Positions 44,237 through 56,600 of a DNA stretch of 64,000 nucleotides are shown here, one piece after another; positions within the stretch are counted from its first letter, which is position 1, and each line of letters starts with the position of its first letter. Made by a program: the position numbers and the translations under genes. Below the pieces are notes generated by a model. It ran no database searches, was not told the DNA's origin, and saw only the letters and a list, made by a program, of their open reading frames with translations. The stretch is taken from assembly GCA_010093685.1 (NCBI GenBank), contig MU006236.1:1-64000 (forward strand). Reading direction: 5' to 3'. Source of the stretch: Ophiobolus disseminans. Lineage: Eukaryota > Ascomycota > Dothideomycetes > Pleosporales > Phaeosphaeriaceae.

Positions 44237-44930
44237 CTACTTCGGCACACCCCTCACCTTCTCATACCGCACCTCCTCGCTCGTGTCCCGCACTTCCCCC
44301 AACCTCACCGCGCACCCCGCGCAATACTCCGACGCAGCATCTTTCCGCGCCATCCAATGTCCCAGACCCAATGTGAACAGTAACCACAGCGCCTGAAGGA
44401 ACACCAAATTGGCCACGAGCACCGAGATGATAAGGTCTCCAGTATGCTTTCATTGTGGAACCTGACACAAGTAACTCCACGCGAACGTCGACGGTCGCAC
44501 CACCAGCGGCCCCGTTGCGCCGCGCTGCGACGCGTAGTCTGCGGAGGCGGGGATTCCGTGCCAGTGCGTGTCGCTGGCCTTGAACCAGCTCGCAAATTTA
44601 GCAGTGTAGTTTTGGAGCAATTTGGTGTCGACGAGGACGTTTGGTCGCGCATTTACTTGGCCTAGATCGGTAAGAATCGTCGATTCGAAGGACTTGGCGA
44701 GTTTATCTACAACGGGCCAGATATTGTGTCCGGTCGTGCGGGCCATCAAAATCGAGAGCGACGAGTTCTGGGGCCGGATCCAGCCTACACGGAAGGCGAG
44801 GGCGTTGATGCCGGCGGTGAAGGGGTCGCTGGATTTGTCGTTGTGTGGCTCCCTCCTAGGGCGTTCATTCGAGCTCCGGGTCTCACGTAAATGGTTTTGT
44901 CGCGTTCAAGGATTGGATTGACTGCACCCC
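44237..44930 (-). pseudogene. Decayed fungal membrane protein of unknown function with in-frame TGA
   Basis: The frame reads INALAFRVGWIRPQNSSLS, ILTDLGQVNARPN and STFAWSYLCQVPQ, then TGA, then KHTGDLIISVLVANLVFLQALW, ending at 44237. This matches a repetitive fungal family of hypothetical proteins with a SYLCQVP motif and a C-terminal helix, remembered as having Arg at the TGA position; CGA to TGA is a C-to-T change. The 5' part beyond about 44870 is out of frame and its start cannot be found. One nonsense change could also be a sequencing error, but the missing 5' end argues for a pseudogene. Confidence 0.65.
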
Positions 44931-45220
44931 ACGATGTTCTAATAGGTTGTCGCTATAGGTCAGCGATAGCAAGATGCGATCTCCGAGCCCGAGAGCTGCG
45001 CACCTAGCGTGGAGATTTTAGAGAAAAGATGTATCATTTGTGGATAGCCGTGTATGGATCAGAATCTCAGGTAGGCATTTTGGGCATAATCTGATGCTGA
45101 TGAACGAGGGCCATCTGTCAAAGCGATGTTTTGTGTTTGACATAGGATCATCCGGGCAGACCGAGGCGAAGTTGAGTAAGCAGATGATGAAAGCCCACTG
45201 AGTAGAAACAACCCGATACT

Positions 45221-47660
45221 TTACTCTTCTTTCCTTCCCGACTCTTCATTGGGTTTTACCCGCACGTCCCTCCGTTGTATCCACATGATGAAAACTGCGG
45301 CCAGAACAGCCATCAGAATTACGCCGACGGATATCGGACCTAATTAAGCAGTGAATTAGCACTTCAACAATGATGCATCGAACTTTGACACAGGGAACAG
45401 TGTTGTGATACGTACCACCTATCTTCCAGACCTTGGCTGCCGATGGATTCTGGTACTTCCGGTCATTTCAGACACGTTTTGACCAAAATACGAGGTGAAA
45501 AACGACAAGGGCAGCTTGACAATCTTGTTAACAAGAGACTCGAATACGGCTTGAGCTATGGACATTAACGTACGAATATGACAGTGACAATTGTGAACAC
45601 TATTACAGCTCTTCCTTGCGTGTTCGCTGCCCGAGCCTGCGTCGTTGCAGCACATGCTTCTTGCAAACCAGCGGACTTTTGCTCGAGATCAAGCAATTCC
45701 AGCACCTGGAACTAGTGTTAGCAAAGCTTGCCATCCTTCGATACAATGTTACATACCATCCGGTGTATCTGTTCTGTATCCCTCTTCAGACTTGCAATAC
45801 TTGCTGTTCCAATCTCCAACATGTGTGTAGATTCACGCATTCGCAGACCAGCGTATCCATCTATCAACGCAACGACTGTGGCTTGAGCACCATCGATGCT
45901 GTTGATGTTCAGTATATCCGCCTCAATGGCTTCACAATGGATGCGTGTTCTAGATTGCTGCGCAGCAGGGTGGTCTGTGTTGATCATCCTCACTCTGGTG
46001 TGGCTGATATCGACGTCCAAGCTTGCATCTGTTCCACGGTCCTGTGGCTTAGGCTTCATACGTTGCAGCTGCTCCTGCAATGTTCCCAAAACGTTGCGTT
46101 TTTGTGTCAAGACGAGCTGCAACATGTTCAGCTCATCGAGAATGTCTGCGATCTTGAGAATGAGGTTCATTGCACCGGCTCCTGGATCTATGACACGTTC
46201 AGAATGTTCCAATCTGCCGAAAGCTTCCAATAGTTGAGTATGTTTAGCTGCCTGAATAGCCATGGTCAGTCGAAGGCTTGAGATGAGAATCAAAGCTACT
46301 CCACCTACCTTGGAGGTAATAGCCCATTGGTAGATACTAAGGGGACTCTCATATTTCCCATGATCCTGTGCAAGAAATTTTTTGATGGAATGTGTAACCA
46401 GCAGTACTGTTAGTTCAACTAAGTCGTTACAACGCTCATAGTCCGGCTCGACGGATCGTATGAGGACGTTGACAAAATCGTGTGATTCTGCGTCTGCAGC
46501 GACGCCAAAGTCTCGTGATGGAAAACATGATAGAAGTGTATCTGCAATGCCCGTTAGCAAGACTGTAGGTGAACGTCATTTTCTACAACTGTGTGACATT
46601 GTCACGGTTTAGATTCTCTCTTGCCTTATCTGCAATTGCACGTCACCTGTATGGTAGCGATATCTGCAATCGCAGCTCACCTGTACGGTAGCGAGTTGCG
46701 ACTACCTACGTTGAACTAGCGCTGCCCACAGGCACATACCTATATATACAGTTTGTAGCTTCACTCAATACAACCTCAGTTCAATCCTTCAATTCTTCCT
46801 ACATATGTGCTGTTCCCACACCGCAACAGATATGATACCTGAATCCAGAGCCCAGATCCAGAGCTGATCAATCATGATCACATGACTGTCATTTGTCGCC
46901 TTTGGTCGGCCTGTGTCTGTGATACCAGGTTTCTTGCCGGTCCATTCGGAAACTGTCTGATCTTCGTCTCTTGAGCTCGTGTCCCGAATGCCTGGGTAGT
47001 AGAACTGGTCCAACGTTCTTCTTGGATGATTTGGGTTTGGCCACTCGGCGGCTGCAGCCGGCGGACCACGGGCAATATTGAGATTCCCACGTGTTTCCCA
47101 ATTGGGGTATGGGAACTAATGATGAAATATCAGATCCGAAGCTCTAGTATGGTTCCGTACAAACTTACAAACAAAGTAAAGGGATCAAACTGAGCTAGTA
47201 TAGGCCTATCTTCTTCGGGTGCAGGTGTCCCTCTATTTCATCGGCATCTACTTGGAATGATGGCTCCATAAACCAAGCATGGTTTGTGATAAGCTCCTTT
47301 GGAAACGATGAGGTGGGCCGAAGTTTATACTTCCATGTGGAGGACAGCTTTTCGACCCGCTCGTTGTCGTACAGTCTTCCAACACATGTCTAAATATTCA
47401 AGCTCTTGTTAAATACTACGCAACAGTGAATCTAAGGGAAACCACTTTACCTCCACAATCGCAACATCATTCGTGGGAATGTGTACCCATCTGCATCGTG
47501 GTCCTGATTTCGCAATGGGCGGTTCGGTCTGTTGGTGATCGCCATCGGATTTGCGGCGGGTCGGGGTTGGAGGTCTCTGATAGGCACCCATTCGCCTTTG
47601 CCAGAAGCCGGGTTCAACCCATTTGAATTGTCATGTACGTTGACACACCTGTCCCTAGTC
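45221..47660 (-). pseudogene. CorA-like membrane protein gene, probably inactivated
   Basis: The 3' exons give a coiled region (IADILDELNMLQLVLTQKRN), TQGRAVIVFTIVTVIF spliced to LPLSFFTSYFGQNVSEMTG, and a final helix VGVILMAVLAAVFIMW ending at 45221. That is the two-helix C terminus of fungal CorA-like proteins. Upstream exons carry RCRWVHIPTNDVA, YDNERVEKLSSTWKYKL, RRTLDQFYYPGI, MIDQLWIWALDS and TLLSCFPSRD, the usual N-terminal order of this family. Lesions are a 1-nt loss near 45435 (after MTGSTR), another near 47225 (after DADEIE), and a TGA near 47628. A solo LTR (46600-46828) lies in the intron after ALDS. The 5' end is not resolved. Magnesium transport is doubtful for this group; many are suspected signalling proteins. 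Confidence 0.7.
46600..46828 (-). mobile_element. Solo LTR related to family 'alpha' (229 bp), intronic
   Basis: On the minus strand it starts TGTTGCGGTGTGGGAA and ends TAAACCGTGACA, the alpha termini with a different centre. Flanks are GACAT at 46595-46599 and GATAT at 46829-46833, a duplication with one C/T difference. Inside, a unit of about 35 bp (ATCTGCAAT..GGTAGCGA) is present twice in tandem at about 46626-46697. It sits about 10 bp from the donor of a CorA-like gene intron. Confidence 0.75.
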
Positions 47661-48852
47661 TCCACATTAGTTATGAGCGCTTTTCATTCTCGAGAACAAT
47701 GACTTACAGCACAGAGTTCCCATTCTGTTCCATATCCAAACCTTGTTTTGATATGGCTTGTTCAGCCTTGTGGGTGGGGACACAACCCAGGATTGATGTG
47801 GTATGTTGGAGATGTTGCATTCACAGTTCTTCCAACTGTCAATGAGGTCGTGCGGAATCTGCGAGAAGGAAAGGGAACCGAAGCCTAGGTAGGGGAAGAA
47901 GAGGAGAGAAACTCCCAGCCTTCCAAGGTTGTCATGTGACATCATTCAATCGCAGCGCTTCGCCATCTTCTCCCCAAGCAGGCAGAACGACTGCAATTGG
48001 CTCTACAATGTTGTAAAGATATCTCACGGGACGGGATTGGACGTCTCTGTCGTGTTCATGCACATGCTGCAGCCACTCGTACAAGGGGTATGGCCGCCGT
48101 GGTTTTCAGCCTTGTATGACTTATTACAGTGACGAGCATCGTCAAGCTGGGATTTAGCCGCTCAGCACTTAATATGCACGTATCAGGTACAGGAAAATAG
48201 CAACAGCATGTCGCTTCTGTCGAAGTACTCGGAATTAGCACGACGTGACCATTTTGTTTTTACTGGAAGAAGACAGCTTTGAACTGAATGAATCCCACTG
48301 GGCTGGTACTGCTGCGTCGATTCTAGCCTGATATGATCTCGCGAACGTATGCTAGATAACCCTAGTATTGCAGCGGAGAGGTGGCGGATCTGCCTCAATT
48401 TTCGGGAATCCCGAGGTCGTGAAGGTGGGAAAGTTGACGATTTATTGAATGACCTGAGTGCTCTCATGCCGCTTGGAGAGTGATATATAGACATACAGCA
48501 TTGTTTTTCGGCATGATCTTTTGCGCTCTGGCTCTCGTGGCTCTTTCTTGTTTTTGGTGTTTGTTCGAAGTTTCTAGCTAATGGCACGGGGAGCCAATCA
48601 CCAACCATCACGCCATGTAGACGCTCGGGCCACTCCCCGCTTTAAAAGCTTGGCCGAACTCCCCTACGCTCAAAGCCGACCATCTCTCTTCGCCTAACAT
48701 CCGCCCATAGTTCACAACCGCCAGCCTCAACCACCGTCACACCATCGCCCACAAAGCCTTCGATAACCGTCGCTTCCCAACCGACTATATCTTCGGACAA
48801 CCTTTATCACCCACAACACCCCTCAAGCAGCAACCGTGGCAAATTTATAGTT
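47661..48852. other. Intergenic / unresolved 5' part of the CorA-like gene
   Basis: A minus-strand frame at 47945-47690 (words CECNISNIPHQSWVV) may be an upstream exon of the CorA-like pseudogene, but no splice solution keeps frame. From 48000 to 48850 nothing is recognised. The last ~150 bp are the pyrimidine-rich leader of the antizyme gene. Confidence 0.4.
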
Positions 48853-49747
48853 ATGGCTATCTCGACAATGAAACGAAACAGTAGTAGGCAAGTCGATGTC
48901 GTCAAAACCGCTAGCAAGCCATGACTAATAATACGCAGTAGTAGTAATTCCTCGCTCAACTCCAACGCCTCGTCGACCGGCCCCGTGCGCGCGAGCTGCT
49001 ATGCGCTGAACGCGTCCACGGCGGCGCTGTCCGGCTTCCACTACCGCACTACGCTGGTGGGCGGGGTCGAGTGGTGTTCCTGAGGTCAGCTCGGGAATAC
49101 CTTCACCGCCCTCGAGTCCGCCTCTCGCCGCCAAGGACACGGCGCGCAGGGAGGCGGCAACATACACCATTGCGGGAGAGTGTGAGAGGCTCTTCTGCGA
49201 GACACTGCGGTCTGTTTTCCTGGGTGAGGGGAATCAGAGCGGAAAGGACTCGCTTGCGATGGGTATGCATATGAACGACTATGCCGCTAAGATGGGCGGG
49301 TATCCGTCGCCTGAGCCGGAAGCACTGGGCTACGCAAAGTGCGATGTGACCGACTGGATCGAGATGTGGGACTATGTCGGTGGCATACGTTTCCGCGGCT
49401 TCGTGGCGGAGACGGACGGCGAGAAGGCGATGTTCGTCTTCTTCGACCAGTCGGTCGTTGCGGGAGATCTTAAGGCTGGGTAAGTCGCCGAGCATCAAGG
49501 ACTCATAGTTCGGACTGCGTGACTAACAAATTCCAGCCTCATGGCCCTCCTCGAGCTCTGCGAAGTCGACTCCTTCTCCTGCGACCGCCTCGTCGTCTGC
49601 ATCGACCGCCACTCCGACCTGATGGCCCGCGATACCTTGGTCAAGGATCTAGGCTGGATCGGCTTCGGCTTGACGACGCTCGACGACTTCTCGGCCGGCG
49701 GCGAGCTCACGAGCAACAAGTGGCTCTTCATGGATATGGAGACCTGA
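48853..49747 (+). CDS. Ornithine decarboxylase antizyme, two frames joined by +1 programmed frameshift (about 261 aa)
   Basis: Exon 1 is 48853-48887 (MAISTMKRNSS); a 51-bp GC-AG intron (donor GCAAGT) leads to 48939. Frame 0 runs through a Ser-rich stretch to VGGVEWCS and stops at TGA 49081-49083. The shifted frame starts at GAG 49082 (EVSSGIPSPPSSPP) and continues without stop to GDLKAG. It then crosses an intron (49480-49536) and ends at 49747. The C-terminal part carries antizyme signatures: EALGYAKCDVTDWIEMW, FFDQSVVAGDLKAG, LMALLELCEVDSFSCDRLVV, GWIGFGLTTLDDF. Antizyme binds ornithine decarboxylase, sends it to the proteasome and blocks polyamine uptake; high polyamine raises frameshifting, closing the loop. 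The site TGG-TGT-TCC-TGA is strikingly like the animal one. ORF-only annotation would split or lose this gene. Confidence 0.92.
49072..49084 (+). promoter_or_regulatory. +1 programmed ribosomal frameshift site of antizyme (UCC-UGA)
   Basis: Sequence TGGTGTTCCTGAG: frame 0 Trp-Cys-Ser then the TGA stop; reading GAG from 49082 restores the conserved antizyme frame. The UCC-UGA pair preceded by UGG-UGY is the classical antizyme shift site. Confidence 0.9.
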
Positions 49748-50120
49748 ATGCTGGATCGTGGAGGGAGGCTTGAATGTCTGTCACTACCTGCATTGTGCCG
49801 GAGTTACTTCAGTTGGATTGAAGTCTTGGCTGTTCAAGTTTATACACGCATAGGAGGTATGCGATGTTTCTGCGCTGAGGCTTTTCGAAGTTCGATCGTT
49901 CTTCCATTTCATTGTCGAGAAGGCGCCTAAACATTCTTCATAGTGTCATATCACAACAACTATTTACCGTTTCAAACATATTTTCCGGCGTGTTCGTGAG
50001 ATTCAAAGGCCGATGTACATGACTCTTCGATGTTAACCGATGTCATCCGATGTGAGATATAGAAAGTAATGACGCTCTGGTCATGCATCGATATTTTCAG
50101 CCAAATAATGGTACGGTAAT

Positions 50121-51295
50121 CTAAAGGATATATGAAACCGATCCAAAGTATGTGTACGGATTGTCAAGGTCGAAGTGCGTTCCCGCGGCCTCGCTGGGTC
50201 CGCCTGGACGATTGTGGCGTTTCCTGGAGTCCTCATGTGCATCCCTTGCGTGTTCTGGTGTACTTCTGTGTGAACCTTGGTCGTATGTGTCACCCGTTCC
50301 TGGAGTCGCAGGGTCTTGTTCACTCGAAGACTCTGTTGGTGGGCTTCCTGACGCGATTGAAAGCGGGCTGCAAACATATCCTGCCGACCAGAGTTTGCGA
50401 GTTACATCGTGGGTGTCTTCTGAACGATGATTCTTCTGGTGTCGTTCGAGGTCTTCAGCGTTTTTAAATGACCTCCTACATTCACACAATGCGCGTACTG
50501 TTTCGATAGAATCGATAGAATGAACAGGAGTAATGGAAGGCCTGAGTGCTTCGACGGGCTTGTGTTGCTGTGAGTGAGAGATGAGACCAAGTAAGGCTGG
50601 CCAGCTATTCACCACTGTTTTGTCCCCATGCATCATCTCGACTTCACGGGAGCTCGCCCCATGAGGTCTTGTGTGGCTGGAGTATGTTGAGTCGGCGTGT
50701 GGAGTATGGTCCCGGGGCATGACTGGCGTAGTACCCTCGCTTGATTGCCCATCAATTCCGCCCTCTTCCACTACATGTATATGTGCACGTGGTGGTGAAT
50801 CGTAGGTAGGTGTGGCAACCGCGTCTGTCCGAAGTGGTGTCATTGCCCTGCCGCGCAGCAGCTCGTTTTCAGTCTGCGCACGCTGCAAAGCAAGTTTCAG
50901 GCGCTCGTTGTCCGATGCGAGGGCCTCTACCTTCCTTTCAAGGTCATCTAGCTTGGCCTCGAGGTCGCCATCGTGCTGAGACCTGGCAAGTGGTGCCGAT
51001 TGCAGCGAAACCCTTCCCCGACCTGCTTTGCCAAATATGACTGTAATGAGGCTGAGGGAGGTATCGCTCGTGTTGTGGACGTGACGGCGAGCGTGCTGGA
51101 AAAGGCATTAGTGTTCATGGCCTTCCGAGAGAACTAAATATCAGTATAATAAGACCGACCACTTACTACACGCAGATTGTTCGCAGCTTTCGTCTCGTAT
51201 TTGCACCAGCCACAGCGCGTTTCGCAGGCCTCAATGCGCAACGTGTGTGTCCCGCGGCTTGGCCAAGGCTTGTGGCTGTGGCTTGAGCAAGGCAT
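50121..51295 (-). CDS. C2H2 zinc-finger and coiled-coil protein (367 aa)
   Basis: Exons 51295-51167 and 51095-50121, with a 71-bp intron and an exact frame. The first ATG is at 51295 (MPCSSHSHKPW). The intron falls inside the first zinc finger, C-G-W-C then NNLRVHARRHVH, so a single-exon reading would miss it. After SLSLITVIFGKAG comes a heptad-rich coiled coil (about residues 75-115: LEAKLDDLERKVEALASDN). A long polar region with HVVEEGG and IDSIETV follows, then a second, shorter finger CECRRSFKNAEDLERHQKNH. The tail is disordered. Possible transcription factor or RNA/DNA-binding adaptor; family not recognised. The 3' end is 370 bp from the antizyme stop (convergent). Confidence 0.75.
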
Positions 51296-52101
51296 GTTCA
51301 GCCCTTTTGCGTGATCGATCAGAGTATGAAGCCATAGCGAAGACAACGAGCGAGCGACTCGATATATGCTAATGAGGCTGAGCCACCGCAACGCGACGTG
51401 CACGGCGCCCCGGAGAGCCGAACCTTTGATACAGAATTGATAGCCATGAGCACAGCCACCAGATTGAGGGCTTATTCGTATCTCGCTAGCTGCAACGCAT
51501 CGTCAGCCACTACAACTGCTCTATACCATCGGAGATTCTGCTCGAAATATCCGTGGGTACAGAATCAATCTTCGTTCTGACACTACACCTGGATCTACTA
51601 CCAGTGTCCGCCGTGCCGCCGTCCCGCATCATCAATATTGTATCAATTGTCGCACTCCATTGCTTTCGCGTCTGTCATTCGTGCGGTTGGAAATCTTATG
51701 CTTGTTCCCGCGCGCCGTAACGCCGACCTGTACCGGTGATGCACGGGCGGTCTGAAGCGCGGTACAATTGCAATCGATTTCTTATCAATAATCATCTCGA
51801 AAAGCTATCCACATTCTGGAGATAAGAGGTTTTTGTGCCCAAGGCACGTAGCGCTCAGCAGCGTCGGTAAGAACATCTACAATCACCGCCCTAGTTACAC
51901 CTCAGTATCAATTCCATGTCACGTCGCTCTCCTGGACGTGACGTACTTGACATATCAAAAACATATCGAATGTACTGACAGTAGTCTGAACATTTATATA
52001 CTCTCACATCCTCCCAGAATGTCAGCCAATCCAACACAACTTTCCTTTCCTTATTTCCAACATCCTATTCCCCAGTCACTTCCGACTACTCCACGAACGC
52101 A

Positions 52102-52461
52102 ATGCCTGTGATCAACTCTACGCATTTCCAACCCGCCCCACTCACGTACAGCATTGCAGCCTCCCTTTCTACTCTTCCAACACCAAACCTCGATACACCT
52201 TCTCTCATTCTGCCGCCGCCGTATCTCGACCCATCGTCAACCTGGAGCACTCCTATCATCATCGGCGCCCTCCTCGCCTTCTTCGCCATACTAATCGGCC
52301 TCCCCGGTGCCATTCTCGCGGTCAAGAAACTGCGCAAATGTCGAATGGCAAACACGAACAAGAACTGTGCGATCCCAACATCAAATACAGGTTGTCAGGT
52401 ACTTACTGACACGAATAGAGCCGGCAACCAGCGAGCGAAACCCATGACATGGAGTCGATAG
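52102..52461 (+). CDS. Possible small single-pass membrane protein (119 aa)
   Basis: ATG at 52102 opens a Ser/Thr/Pro-rich 50-residue segment, followed by one clear membrane helix (TPIIIGALLAFFAILIGLPG) and a basic stop-transfer sequence KKLRKCR, then a short polar tail. This layout fits a small type I or III plasma-membrane protein. No family recognised. A splice in the 3' part cannot be excluded. Confidence 0.45.
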   Translation: MPVINSTHFQPAPLTYSIAASLSTLPTPNLDTPSLILPPPYLDPSSTWSTPIIIGALLAFFAILIGLPGAILAVKKLRKCRMANTNKNCAIPTSNTGCQVLTDTNRAGNQRAKPMTWSR

Positions 52462-53636
52462 CAGGCAGGCTCTGTATCCCACTTTGCGAATGACAGTCTG
52501 AATAGTTGGGAAGAAGCATGAAGTTCATCAGGTAGTGTGAAAGAATGTCATTTGGTATTTGAGCGACGAAGAACGGGATCGATGTTCTAATAGCCTAGCA
52601 TCGGACGTATACACATCTCTCCCATCAAAACGTCAAGCTAAATACATACACATCTCCTCCAGGCAGACGTCAAACTGAATACATACACATCTAACGTCTC
52701 CATACTTTCACTCACACACACATCCACACACACATTATCCACACCACGTACATCATACATACCCGCCACCACCTCCTTACCTCACGACGCAAGAACGTAC
52801 CCCTCCCCTCCCCTCCAACCCACTAAAAGCTTGTTCTCTCCCGTATCACACACGCAACGACTCCGCAATGCGCCCAACGCAACATGGCGTGTCAAACATA
52901 CAATATCCTTCAACATCCACTACCACATCGAAGACAATGGCATGAAGTCCAACGAACGCTATAGCATTCATTCCGAACTGCATTGGCATCTGATACATTA
53001 CAACCTGTTGAGAATGAATGGGTTTAGTCCAGGTCGGTGGAAGGAAGGGCCGTGGTACCTCCGATGTGAGGGAGGCCCGGCTGACTGTAACGTCCTTACG
53101 TGAAGTTGGTGTGGCCTCTGACACGTAACAACACGACAGTCAATACAATACGTTGCAGCCACCCCACCGTGCCCCTCTCCTTGCTCGGTGATCTATGGTA
53201 GTCATACTACTAGAGGGGCCTTGTTCCAATACAACCTAATAATTTTGTACCTAAATTCTTCGCCTTATTTGTTATGTTCAACACACACTACACTACCTCG
53301 AATTTGAAACCGACATATCAACACCAACAACGGCGAAGCCCAAGCCACTACACACCTCCTCCCACAATCTCCACATCAGCAACACCAACGTTTTGCAATC
53401 AAAGTTGAGTGAAACCTGGATGTATCCAGGGCTTGGGAGTGTGTGTATTTAGCAGAGGCGTTATGTAGCCATGCAGTAAATAGCGCACGAAGAAACGATG
53501 CAATGACCAGAAATTACTTAAACCAGCACGACTTATGATATGTAAATCTACCCGCCGCACACCACCCCCGCCCATCCCATATCCAGCTCACCCCAACCCG
53601 TCCCCCACCTCCCCCCCAAACCCGCAGCGCATCCCA
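52462..53636. other. Intergenic, C/A-rich simple sequence
   Basis: Contains ACACAC, TACACATC and CCCTCCCCTCCC low-complexity tracts, with a loose repeat of ATACATACACATCT at 52600-52700. No gene supported. Confidence 0.5.
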
Positions 53637-56600
53637 TCAGCCATAATTAAACGCATTTCTACACAACGGACAACTCGAGCTCCCACTACTCCTGAACCAC
53701 CTAAAAAGACACCCGCCATGAAAACTGTTCCTGCAAGTCTGACAGCGCTTATCGGGTAACTTTCTATCCGCGCCAACGATACTATAACAGATCGCGCATT
53801 CCGTCTGGCCCTTTAGCGCGCCTTCCACATTGCGTTTAAACGTCGTCAAACTGTCAATGAGGGAGCCGTTAAAGATAGTGATGGCGCCTAAGGAGGTCCT
53901 GAGCCACGACTGCCATTTTTGCTCCGACACGGCGACGCGCTGGAGGCCTTCGATGTGCGCGGAGCTGAGGGGGAAGGCGGGAGGCAGAGAGAGGCGCATG
54001 CGCATTGTTTGGTCGTCGACGAGGTATGAGGCTGTGATTTCGCGGGCGCGGGGGGAGACTTTGACGGTGAAGGGGGAGTCGGGGTCCGAGGCGAGGTTTT
54101 GGTCGGACCAGGTGGACACGGATTGCAGTGCGGCGGCGATGACGGGAGGCGAGATCTAGGGGTGTTAGCTTAGGTATTTGGAAGAGATGGGGTGGGCTGG
54201 ATGGATTCGCATGACTTTGGCGATGGCGATTGACGTTGATAAAAGTGGGCGAGTCTAGATAGCTCGTGGTGAGAGTGGTGACTTACATGTTTCTCCGTCC
54301 ACGGCTCGAGCGTGACTACCGTCGCACGTGACTTGCAATCGATGAACCAGGACTTGGTGAGCGAGGGAACGTGCTTCAGGCAGAGGAAATATAGGTGCGT
54401 TAGGAGCCAATGTAAGTCGCGTCTCGGTGGCTCGACGTCTGGCTCATACGTTGTAACGTCAAATTTTGAGACATCGACCGGCCTGTTGTGCGCATGGCCG
54501 AGGAAGTCGAAAGTAAAGTTCAGTAGACCCGGAAGGTACTCACCCTCCTTTACGTGATCGACGTAGTCGTTCTTCACCTTGAACGACGCGTGTTCCAGGT
54601 GATCGAATACGAGCAGCCAGCTCAACAAGTAGCCTCGCAGAGGCAATGGTACGCTGCGCTCAAAGTTCGCCTCGGCCAGAGCAGCGACTGTTGGGGCGTC
54701 GATGATCAGAGACAGTAACTCTTCTGGCAAACGGGCCGTCGTCTTCTCCAGGGCCGCGTCAATGGATATCTGCTCTTGGGCTTCAGGAATTTGTTTGTGA
54801 AGTATGTCGAACGCTGTTTGTTGGACTGGCTGAGACTCCACATAAAGCAACGGGAATAGCTCCTCGGTAGACTCAAGGTGCTTCAACGACACCTTTGCGA
54901 TCTGTCGTGCCAAAACATCGTTGACCATCTTCAGTGGCTGGTGAAACTCATCGGGGAAGTGTTGCGCGTGCTTCAGCAGGTTAATGAGGCCATTTGCCAC
55001 GGCTTGTTCGGTCTCCTTCCAGGCGTCTAACAGGTCATCATTTGGTTCCTCAAGCCGAGTGAGGCTACGCAACTGGGCATACAACTTCAATGAAGCGTGT
55101 ACATAAGGTATAGGACTGTCCATTCCCGACTCGTTCTCCTCTAGTTCTTGGGTCGATGCCCAACCAGCCGAAAGAGAGTTGAGGATGTTGGTCCAGTGAT
55201 CGCCGTACATATCACTCATTATGGGAAGGAGGGTGGTGAGGGCACGGCAAAGTTCAGCCTTCACCGGGAGGGCTACATCGGTATGCTGCAACCACGGGAC
55301 CACGTGTTTCACGAAGAAGACAAGTCGCTGCTTGGCGATGCTGCTTGTGATACCCTCCTGGGCGAGCAGGGTGTTCAGTTGTATAAATTGGGGGAGACCA
55401 TCGTTCGGTTTGTCCAAGCCCGTCAAGTCGGCGATGATCTCATTGCACATACGCTCGCAAGACTTCGAAGCGGTCAAAGGGTCCGCGAGGGCATTCAGGA
55501 ACCCTAATAATGGAAAGATGGCTTTGGTTTTACGCATGGCCTTGAGTGCCTCTTGCAGCTGCGGATTCTGCGCTGTTCGCCACCCAGCCATGTCGACAGC
55601 GTCCACAATGAGAACGCTATAGGCTCGGGCTGCATAGTAGGCCCCAGCAGAAGGGGTGGCCTCTACGCGCCCGAGTAGATCTGTAGCCCAAGAAAGGAGC
55701 GCTTCGTCACTAGTGGACAATAACAATGACGACAGACGTCGTAGCTCCTGGGTGACGAATTGTTGGGCATCTGAGATAAGTGTGATCGCATCACTCTCGG
55801 TGTCTGCATTGTAAACCGCCCAAAGTCCGTTCGCCCCCGAAAGGCCGACGTTGTCGTCTGCAAGCTGAATCGTTAGTGCGATGTTGCGAAGGTAGACTTC
55901 TCGAATTTCGAGAGGTATGCTGTTGATCGGGAATAAATCAGACTCCTTCAACAGCTTGGTGACATATTGTGTCGTACGGTACGCTGCTGAGTACCCGTCT
56001 GCATCTCGAGAAGTGGACTTCGATGGTGCCAAATTTTGATCAACGAGGTATACTGCACCACCCAGCGGATTTGTGATCGCAAGCGATGACTTGGGTGCGG
56101 TGCTGAGAAAGGGAGCCAATGCCAGATCCCAGTCGTCTACACTTGGGAGCACATTTTTCAGCATCTTCCAGTCTTGGCCGGTCTTCACAGACTGTTTCGC
56201 GAGATCGACCAAAGTCTCCACCGATACTGACGTTTGAGTCGCTTCACGTAGTCCCTGATGAATGAGCTCGAAGATTGACTGTTTGGTCTCCGATCCCGAG
56301 GATAGTAGAGTCTGGATGGAGGCATTAACCGACGTGGCACTCTGTGCCACTTCGTCGTTGGGAGACTCCGAAGCGAGTAGTAGGCCTTGCAAAAGCTTGG
56401 ACCCTTGTGGAGTAGTGACGAATTCCTTCAACAACGACGGGTTGGATCTGACAATCTGACGAAGGCCCTGCAAAGAGTAAGGGGCATGTCGGGAAATGGT
56501 CAGTGATTGTGTCAAGTAAGCCAGAATATCCTCAGTGGTCTCGGGTGCTAGGATCTTGGCGGGCGACTGCAGGACGCGATTGAACGAATCCCATTCACGC

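Noticed and set aside
49081..49083. The TGA in antizyme as a pseudogene stop
   Set aside because: The downstream +1 frame is long, conserved and intact, and the context is the known antizyme shift site.
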